Below are positions 36,786 through 64,000 of a DNA stretch of 64,000 nucleotides, in pieces. Under the pieces are notes generated by a model. The model ran no database searches and was not told where the DNA came from. It was given only the letters and a program-made list of their open reading frames with translations. The position numbers and the translations under genes were made by a program. The first letter of the stretch is position 1, and each line of letters begins with the position of its first letter. Source of the stretch: Gavia stellata (taxonomy: Eukaryota; Chordata; Aves; Gaviiformes; Gaviidae); the NCBI RefSeq assembly GCF_030936135.1, contig NC_082599.1:6930847-6994846 (forward strand), read 5' to 3'.

Positions 36786-39700
36786 TAAACACCCATATAG
36801 CAAGGTTCCTGTTTGTGTATGTTACGATATTGTAGTATCAAGGAGAATCCAGATAGCAACACTGTTTAACATGAGGTTTGAGGTAATTGGTTCTTGAAAT
36901 ACCTGGATCACAGACTGCATCCAGAAATAACAGCTGGGCAATGAAAAATGTTTTTTCAGACAGAAAAAACTAGTAAAAGAAAAAAAAAACTTACAGCAGT
37001 TGCTTTTACATGGAAAAATAAAGGCACAACAGAATAGCGTTACACTTCAGAACAGCTGGATGGACATAACACAAGTATGAGCTCTTTCTGTGGAAGTGTC
37101 CCGACAAAATGGATCACTGCTTACGTGATAGGTTACTACTTCAGTCAGGGAACCGAGCGTCACCCTAAAACTAGAGTTATAAAAAAGAAGTCCCACGTAA
37201 GTAAGGGATCAGGTGTGTTTAGAAAGTGCTCCAGGAACACATGCACGCTCATGGTCCCACTGAATTAGATGGCACATCTTCCCCTGGCTTCCACAGGGCC
37301 AGGACTTCACCAAGAACACAGATGTTGGACTCAGCAACTGCAGGAGCCTGCTCAAAGTCGTTTAAGTGCTGATTTCAAAAGGCACACTGTCAAACCAGCT
37401 CCAAGGTAGCACAATCTATTGTTTGGTTTAAAGCTTTTTTCAGTAACTCTTACCCCACTGACACTGTGTTGTCAAGGTTAAGGGAACCAAAAAGACCGGA
37501 GTGAATTTTTGGTCCGATGGGAAAAGTTAGCTTAAGTGAAAAAAATACATTTTATGGTTTTTTCTTTAATACTTTTAGAATACCTTGGATTGGTTACACA
37601 AATTTGGAATGCTCTTTTGCTAAGCAGGACTTTGGACATGACAGTGCTCCTTTCCTTTAGTGCCTCTGACCCAGACCGTAAAATCTGACGTTGGGAACAC
37701 AGCACGTATCTGCATGTTCTGGTGAAGCTTGATTAGTTGTGTCACTTCAGAGAGAAGGAACTTCTTGGAATTGGTTTTATCAGGACTCTACTGGCAACAG
37801 CTCCTTACAGATCATATTGTCAATGCAGCAGACGCAGCTGCTATAAACGGATACGGCAGCAAGCAAGATCAGCCTGGCTATTTGGTCTCGGTAAATTCTT
37901 AACACCCTGACTTCACAGCTCATTGCAGCATCACGGCATATGCCAAAAGACACACTGCTCACACATGGATACTCGCATGAATACATGAAAAAACTCTTCC
38001 TGGTTAAACTGAAGATGGTCAGAGAAAAGCAATAAGCATCTTTAGCAGAAGGGATATGACATGCAAGATAGCCTAAACATATACTCAGTGCCATCCTCAA
38101 AGCATGTCCAAGTACATCCAAACTTGCTCCTCAAACTGGTTTCAGGCTAAACTTGTTCTATCCTCTAGACTTTGATGTAGTGCACACTTAATTTAAACAT
38201 TATATATATATTTATTTATCTATTTGCTGTGCGTACACAGACCTTTCTCCCTTTTCCCTGCAGAAACATATTAGACATTACAAAAATAATTTGTGGTATA
38301 AAAGAATTCTCACACAATGTAGAATTTTTGTTTGTATATGTAACTAAAATATATATATATTTTTCCAAAAGTAAAAAAGTCAAAATGTCCTTATTTTCCT
38401 CTATTATATAGTCTATTTTATTTACAATGTTACCAAACAATATTCTGTATGTAAAAGTGATAATAGTTGGCGGGACACTTCCTGCTTAGCAACTTCTTAA
38501 GCGGAGTGTGGCTTGAAGAGGACTGCAACAACAGCACTGTCACAATGTTATCCACCAGCACCTTCCTCTGCAATACCAGTTTCTTCCACACTAAGTGAAG
38601 CCAGATCTTTCCCCTGCAAAACAAGGCAAGTTCTGACAGTCTGCCCAGAAAGTAGCGCGAGAGGAATAAAACGTGTGTTCTCCGGTTCCTGTGCTGCGAT
38701 ATTAAGGGGGATCAGGATTCCTAATGGCGAGGCCTGACCCAGCCAACCTGGAAATACCCCCCAGCAACGTTGCGCTGAGTGGACCCAAGGCTTCTGCTGC
38801 TTCTACTGAAACCAACAACTTCCAGTGGGAACAGCAGTGAGTCAGGAGACCCAAGTAAAATGCAGTGGAGTTACTGGGGGGCACTCACGGACCTTCTCTT
38901 CGAAACAAACATACACAAAGATCTCAGCATTTCCACAGGTGTAACCTTATTTAGCATAGTATAGTCTGTAAGAGAATTTCAGCTGAAGAACGAGGCAGAA
39001 TAAAAAGTGGTTTTCTTTTGTCTTAAATAGAGAAAACTTTATGATCAGGACTAGCTAAAATCCTTAATCATAATGAATAAGCCTGGTGCTACTTAGTAGT
39101 CAGACTGATTTAGACCGTAGGTAGATGCAATAGTTAGATGGTTAGACTGGTTTATAGCCATCTCTTACAACACACACATATATTTCAACATGAGACACAT
39201 ACAATTTCCAGCATTGCTGTACTAATGCAATTTCATTAGCAAGTCACAGCTCTATTGTCTCAAAAAAAGCAATTTTAGTTCCTGCGGTATTTCCAATTTC
39301 AAAATGCGAGCTCAAAATTCCTCCACCTAGGAAACCAGCCCAGCCAGTGCAATAAATTCATAAAGGGAGTTACACCAGAGAGATGGGGAATCCTGGCTCC
39401 CAAAGTCAAGAAGAATTTTTACCCAGGATATTCAAGGTTACTATTCACCCAAGAACTGCCATACAAGAGAGGAAGGTCAACAATAAAATTCTTCAGCAAA
39501 GTTTTTGAAGAGCTACTTCCTCTAAGTCTGGATGGGAAGTGAAATTTAGTGCTTGGGAAGGAACAGAAAAGGTGTTGTACCCATCTTATTCAAGGGAGTG
39601 TTAAGAAGAAAAGAGCCGCAATCGCTTATTACAGCTACACCTATGGATGTGCCCAATTGCTGACTTGGAGAAAGCCTCTGCGGTACTGAGCAGAACAAAA

Positions 39701-41206
39701 GTCATCTTGGCAATGAGAGTTCAAATGCTAGATTAGCGACGAGGAAACTACTTGCTTGACAGCTCAAGTGTTGAAAGACAGAGCTTGTCTTCATTATTAA
39801 AATAAATAAATACCAGTTTAAAAGAACAGCTTTAGCTAAACTGGTAGAAATTTGTAAATACACAAAAGAAGTTCAGGATTTCCTTCTCTTCTGCAATAGC
39901 AAGACACCCATACCTACATACATTTAAAATTTGTAACTGAGCACACATGCAATTTGGAAATTCTTTTTAAAATCAGTTTCTGAATCCTGTTGACAAGATG
40001 ATCTATAAGGAACCTTTACACCAGGGAAGATGTAACACTTTACAATAAACATTTGGTCAAAGTTTGCACGGTCGCACAGTTCCCCGCAGTCAGATAAGCT
40101 ACATGCGAGAATTCTTGTTTATGCTTTCTCAAAAGAGAAGATTTCAGAGACTGTCTAATAGGCTACTAAAATCATATGGCACTTTCAATAAATACTTTAA
40201 AGCTTCTTAAAGAAATCAGGATAAAAAAGCAACTGCTGTAATAAGCCTGTTTTAGTCATAATACATAATGCTGAAGGAAAAAATCCAGAACAGCAAACAG
40301 ATATTAACAGTTAAAAGACAGTACAGCTTTTTTCTTTCTGCAGCAATACGGACTGGTTCCCATTCCTGGGGAAATGGGAGCAAGCCCACCACGAAACAAG
40401 TATTCACTCAATCTTAACTGCTCTACGCTCCACCCCAACCCTTACATCACTTCACTTCTAAAACATAGTCACATTTTTCTACAAAACTCAGTGCAGAAAT
40501 GTATTAAACACGAAAAATACTGATCCTGCAAACCTTTACGACCATGCTTAACATTAAGTGAGTGCCTAATGTCATGACACAAGAAGAGCTACCGACACGC
40601 TTAATGCTAAGCATAGGTACGTCGAAGCATCAGGCCCAAAGATGCCAACCACCACCGGGGACATCGGCTGGGTCAAAATGGTATCGTTCTGTCTGGTTTT
40701 ATCAGGGTGTTCTCAACAGAAGCACATCAAGAAACAGAAACTTCCAAACCTACACATGGAAATACAGTTACATGTGTGTACATACTAATATGCAATATAC
40801 ATTCAGTAACTTGAAAGAATAGGTTAAGACTTTATTCAGATAGACAAATTAAGGCAATTATCTTAATGTCTCTTCAAGATAAAGGACCGTGTCCTCATTT
40901 GTGACCTCTAGGTTTTAAAGCTATATTTTTCAAGAAATATATTTCAATTTTCTTTATATTTTCTCCAATTAGTGATTTTGTTTGCTTAATAAATTATATC
41001 TGTGCAAGGGTGCACGCTGACAATTTGGCAGTGGCAAGAAGTCCAATTCGTTTATATAATACAGACTTTTTACATTTTTGTTACAGGGTGATTAGTTCAG
41101 GACTGCATTTTGGCTTAACACAAAGAAAAATTTAGACATTCTGGCCATCCAATGGACATAACTTTGTCAGTCTAGCAAGACACAGAATTCATGTTATATT
41201 CAAAGT

Positions 41207-41238
41207 AAAAAAAAAAAAAAAAAAGAAAGAAAAAAAAA
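41207..41238. repeat. A-rich simple tract
   Basis: An A18 run (41207-41224) continues as an A-rich GAAAGA stretch. It corresponds to a T-rich (U-rich) tract in ACVR2B mRNA sense. Confidence 0.85.
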
Positions 41239-41635
41239 GATGTACTGTCCTTTCACTAAAACAGACCAAAAAAAAACCACAGAATGGAAACAGCCTTCAC
41301 AAATAAGAATGAATAATGCCCAGGTACCTTATATAGGCAGTTATTCTACAACTGTATACAGTTATTTACAATGGTGCTTTATAAAACAAAAAAAAAAAAT
41401 GGTAGCACTTCCTAAAAGATTTTGGAACTTTTTTTCTTTTTTTTTCTTTTTTTAAAACTCCCTTGTCATAAAAGCCAACTTACATTAAAATATACTTACT
41501 ACAAGACAACACAACTAACAAAATATATAATAAAACTCATACAAGTAGAAAATTCTGAGGTATTTCTGGTTTGAGGTGGTCTGTGGTCATGAAGTTTTTA
41601 ATTTTTTTCAGTTTAAACCTCGGAAGCCACGTAAC

Positions 41636-41688
41636 GTGTGTGTGTGTGTGTGTTTTGTGGTGGTTTTTTTTTTATTTTTTTTTTTTTA
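41636..41688. repeat. (GT)9 microsatellite and T-rich tract
   Basis: Nine GT units at 41636-41653 are followed by a T-rich stretch. In ACVR2B mRNA sense this is A-rich followed by (AC)9. Confidence 0.9.
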
Positions 41689-42994
41689 AACATTGCATGT
41701 TTTGCAAATTAAAAAAATATTTCAATGTTGAATCAGCAGCATTAGGAACATTCACTGACTAGAGCAAGTTTATGGCATAATAAGAGTAACGGTATTTTAG
41801 AATATGCACCACTTTAAGACAAAAGAGTTTCGTCACAGAGTAAGGAGAAAGCAGCGTCAAAGAAACCAGTCAGAGAGATGCTGCAATAATCACTGCCGCT
41901 GCTCAGCTGCCTCTGCATCCTGCAACTGGGCAGTTCATAGGCTTCTCGGATGCTACAGGAGCCGTCTGCCACCAGTTCAGGTATTTCCACCCCCCCCCAG
42001 CCCCAAATTAATAAGGAAAAAAAAAAGTTATAGAGCCAGTTTTCACACTTTTCCTCTTTCCACCATCTGCACCAGTAGCTTGGGCTGACAGATAATCAAC
42101 CCCAAGGCCAAATTTCCTGAATTGACTCGCGCTTAAAGCAAGATGGAAAAATTTTCCCATCTTCCAGTATTTTACCAAAGTGCTTCTGAAAACACACTTT
42201 CCCACCTCTTCCAATTACATTGCTTAAAAGCGTCCTTCCCATTACTATCTGGAGTCAAAAAATAAAAGATAATTATAGTTCTGCTTTGTTCTTTTACCAC
42301 CCAAGCCCGAGATACTGGAGGAAGAGTGAACTAGCGCCTTACTTACAACCACTGGCTCTTTAACTCAGCTTTCTCCATACGCTGCAGCAGTTAATAGTCT
42401 GCCCAGAAATGTCCTTCCCCTCCTCTAATGGTTACCTGAGAAGTAGCTCCATAGCAAATGATGCTTCCCCAAATGCTGCCAAGTCCAACGTCACTCTCCC
42501 CACCCCTATTCTACGCTCCCCCCTTCAATTCTACCATCAAGAATTAACATTCTCCGCCCAGTTACTTTTTTTTCCATGTTTCAATGACACCCGTTAGATC
42601 CGTAAAAGACACATCTGCTGTTTTTTTTGAAGCTCACTTCCAAAAAAAAAAAGAAACTGAACCCAAAACCGAAACAAAATGGGGAAAAAAATCCTTTTGA
42701 GGAAGGTGTATTCTTTATATAACAGTCTGAAGTTTCCTCCACAGTTTGCAGCATTGCGTTTTCTAAGATGGTAGGTGGTTTTCCTTTATGTCACAGATGC
42801 TCCGCTCAGAAGACAGACCGATAAAGAGAAACCCAGAAAACTGAATAAAATAAAAACAACTGAAGTGAGTTTGTTGAGGTTCTGAGGTACCTGCACCTTT
42901 TCTGCATTCATTAGTCGGCACCTGAATGCTTGCTGAAATGTCCATTTTTTAATACAGTAGAGCAATGTGCTGGTAAAATTGATCCAATCCAAAA

Positions 42995-43026
42995 AAATAA
43001 TAATAATAATAATAACAATAATAATA
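42995..43026. repeat. (AAT)n microsatellite
   Basis: About ten AAT units with one C interruption, roughly 140 bases past the ACVR2B stop codon on the 3'UTR side. Confidence 0.9.
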
Positions 43027-43165
43027 AAAAGTCAAGATAAAATAGCAGCTGCATTCATGTGTTTGTTGGATTTTTGTGTTTTTGTTTTTTGTGTGGTTTT
43101 TTTTTTAAACTTTTTTCTTTTTTTTTAAATCCACTGAGTCCGGAAAGACAAAAGTGAACCAGGAC

Positions 43166-61659
<18,494 letters not shown>

Positions 61660-64000
61660 CTGAAGCAAAATTCAAACCCCAAGTACGTTCAAGCAAAATC
61701 AGAAACAGATCCCGGGAGACACATCTGCACATGGCTATGCTTTAGGTGATGCATACATTTGCCTCCCGGGGAGCTAAGCAACTCATCGATGTGAGCTTCA
61801 GCACAGTTATTCTCCTTTGCTGGTGTGAGGAACAGAGGTCAGGTTTGCCTAGGCTCACAACAGGAGTTCATGGTGAAGTCAAGAGCCCAGCTGAGACCCC
61901 CCCAGGTCTCCTCCAGCCAGTGCTTTAACCACAGAACCTGAACAGGGGGATGTACAAGGCGACCCATACCCAGTATTTTCTAACCACAGAAACACTGTTT
62001 AGGAACGACAACCTCCTCCCCAGGTGCTACTTGCCGCTTGCTGGGATGTCACACAACAGTTCCCCTCCCTCTCCACCACTATTTCAGGAAGCTCCACCTA
62101 AAAATAAATGGTTTCTTAGGTCAGTAGGATGTAACTGAGAATAGATAATATTCATCCTGCAGAGGAGGGCCAGACCAGTGCCTATTCCTCACTTAGATCC
62201 CAGTTCAGGCCTATTTGGGTAAGTCACCATATGATAAATGCCATGTTTTTAGCTGCGGTTAACACAGCTCACACTGCCCCTCCACCCAAGCAAGACCTTC
62301 AGCAAAAAGTAACTCTGGCCACCCCAAACAACTCTGGCTACCCCAAAGGGGCATTTGGCCACTGCAAACAAAGGAGTCTTCATAGCCTTTGGGTCCTTCC
62401 CCCTTTAGAGCCTTGTACCAAAGGACCGAGAGTTCCCACTGCCTCAAGTGAAACAACTCCCCCATAGTCACCATGGCACAGAACCCAAACACAATTACAG
62501 ACACATCCATGAAAAATGGAGCCAAGTAAGGGAACAGCAATATCTGCAGGTGACCTGTTTTGTCCTAAGCCTTAGAAATCCTCTCTTCATTTGGAAATAT
62601 TCTGCTTTGTGGCATTTTGAGGATTAGTTTAAAATGAGAGGAAGACTGAAACAAACACATGATGTGTAAGCAGACAACCAGAAAAGGTAGCATAAAGCTC
62701 ACGATTTCGTAAATCCTGAGATGCCCTGCAGCCATCTCACTTTGGGATTACCCAACCTAAGGCAAGGTCAGACCTGGCCATTATTTTGATGGATTGCAAT
62801 CATCGAAAACGTAGGTATCCCAATAAAATGTGTTGACAACTGGGTAGAAAACACGAATGGGTCCCGCAGGATGGTGAAATGGAAGTGCTGTAGTCCCAGA
62901 ACAGCCAGACCTTTGCAAAGCACAGAACTAAGTTTCTGGCTGAAAGATTTTGCAGTGCTTTCATGACTCTATCTTCTCCAAAGGCCGTGCAACCTTTAAT
63001 GTTGAGATTAAGGCAGTCAAGGCCACATCTGGACTATCTAAAATGCAACCCAGCCTGTGATTCCCACTCAACGTGGCAAACCAGCCACTTCTGAAAGGTC
63101 TCTACAAGGTGATACAAATCAGTCTTCATAAGACACTGAGCAGTGGGTGGCTTACAGCTGGCAGAGAAAACACCCAGCCTGGGCACAGGTACCAGCTCCA
63201 GGCCCTGGAGACCTTCAGTAACTTCATCGTTTCCATACCTGAACACCCATCCACTACTGATGTAAGTACCCTCACAACACCCAGCTGGAGAAGGGAGCAT
63301 GACTTCCAACTGCAGATCCAACATGCCAATATCAAACAACTTGTCCCAAGTGAGCAGGATGCTGGGGGGAGCCTGACCTCCCTTTCCACAGCCTGCAACT
63401 CCTCACATTGCCAAGTCTCCAAGCTGGTATCTGGCGGCAGGATCTACCTCCAATTTTGCAGCTCAGTTTTGGAGAGCCCTTTAGAGATGGCGCTTGAGCT
63501 AGAGATTGCATTCAAGCTATTGAACGTAGCCTGATCAGCTGTAGGGAATCAACCTTCTGCTGCCAACAGGCATTGAGCAAGGAGTGCAGATGACCTGGCA
63601 TGGAGCGGAAGTGGCACTGCAAGAAGGTTGCAGGAGAAACCATAGTTTCTGCACAAGCTAGGGGCGATGTGTCCAACCTGCTCCTGTTACCAACACCTGG
63701 ACTCAGCGATGGGTAATTTTCACGGTACGGAGTAAAATCAGACTAGGAAGATCTCTTTGCAAGTTGAAGAGGTGTTCAATCCTTCAATAACTCTTTCTGG
63801 GGAAGAATGTTTAATCTGCATCGTGGGAGAGACTGCAAGGGAGGAGGGGTATGAGAAAGTCATAAAGCTGACTTCTGAAACTGGAAATTATATTCAAAGC
63901 ACACACGAACAAGAGCTCAATTTCAATAGCACCTGCAGGTTTTATCGGCACTTGCAAAGCTCCATCTGAGTTTTCCTCTGACAAGTTGCTTACTATAATA
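61660..64000 (-). other. ACVR2B: ACVR2B intron 1 (3' part)
   Basis: Runs off the right edge; exon 1 with the signal peptide is not in the window. It includes a 19-bp tandem duplication at 62311-62348 and a stretch open on both strands at about 63034-63534 with no recognised family. Confidence 0.85.
62311..62348. repeat. 19-bp tandem duplication
   Basis: AACTCTGGCCACCCCAAAC (62311-62329) is followed by AACTCTGGCTACCCCAAAG (62330-62348), with two mismatches. A degenerate third copy may follow. Confidence 0.9.

Larger units (their letters stand above)
34210..43165 (-). other. ACVR2B: Inferred long 3'UTR of ACVR2B (about 8.9 kb)
   Basis: Directly downstream of the ACVR2B stop codon, the sequence is AT-rich with no coding exon up to the EXOG promoter region. 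Mammalian ACVR2B transcripts carry a very long 3'UTR of comparable size (established knowledge), so this stretch is most simply the equivalent. Several AATAAA signals on the coding strand occur along it (41671-41676, 40831-40836, 38417-38422, 38211-38216, 35087-35092, 34336-34341, 34225-34230), allowing alternative ends. It contains TA-rich palindromic tracts (34540-34600, 36731-36785), an 11-bp inverted repeat (35753-35779), a GT repeat and an AAT repeat. The exact 3' end is unproven. Confidence 0.55.

Overview
This is vertebrate nuclear DNA, most likely from a bird. The evidence is two multi-exon vertebrate genes with canonical GT/AG introns, low repeat density, and one 5'-truncated CR1 (chicken repeat 1) LINE fragment carrying the typical avian/reptilian CR1 C-terminal protein. 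A crocodilian or turtle cannot be fully excluded. There is no operon, phage, CRISPR array, recognisable endogenous virus or mobile gene cluster.

Layout, left to right. 1-6073: comparatively GC-rich sequence with no recognised gene. 6074-6775: the CR1 fragment, on the minus strand. 6776-10408: gene-free sequence that holds a small isolated CpG-rich island near 7.6-7.9 kb. 10521-32608: EXOG, a complete six-exon minus-strand gene for a mitochondrial 5' exo/endonuclease, with its CpG-island promoter at about 32.2-33.0 kb. About 32.9-34.2 kb: a short intergenic gap. About 34.2-43.17 kb: AT-rich sequence that I read as the very long 3'UTR of ACVR2B. 43166-61659: coding exons 2-11 of ACVR2B (activin receptor type-2B), minus strand. 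61660-64000: the start of ACVR2B intron 1; exon 1 (signal peptide) lies beyond the right edge.

The two genes are transcribed head-to-tail (ACVR2B first, then EXOG). This matches the order ACVR2B-EXOG-SCN5A known from other amniotes, so SCN5A would be expected to the left in the opposite orientation, but no sodium-channel coding exon is visible here. The products act in unrelated processes: ACVR2B is the plasma-membrane type II Ser/Thr kinase receptor for activin, myostatin, GDF11 and Nodal signals; EXOG processes DNA in mitochondria. I summed exon lengths and checked phases: EXOG gives 1089 bp (362 residues plus stop). ACVR2B exons 2-11 give 1487 bp, which with a standard 52-bp first exon would make the usual 512 residues. 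All splice phases join without a break, so both genes look intact.

I did not find a convincing new biological system. The items most worth checking are the orphan CpG island at 7.6-7.9 kb, the long structured ACVR2B 3'UTR with AT-rich palindromes, an open frame just 3' of EXOG, a stretch open on both strands in ACVR2B intron 1, and several short tandem duplications.
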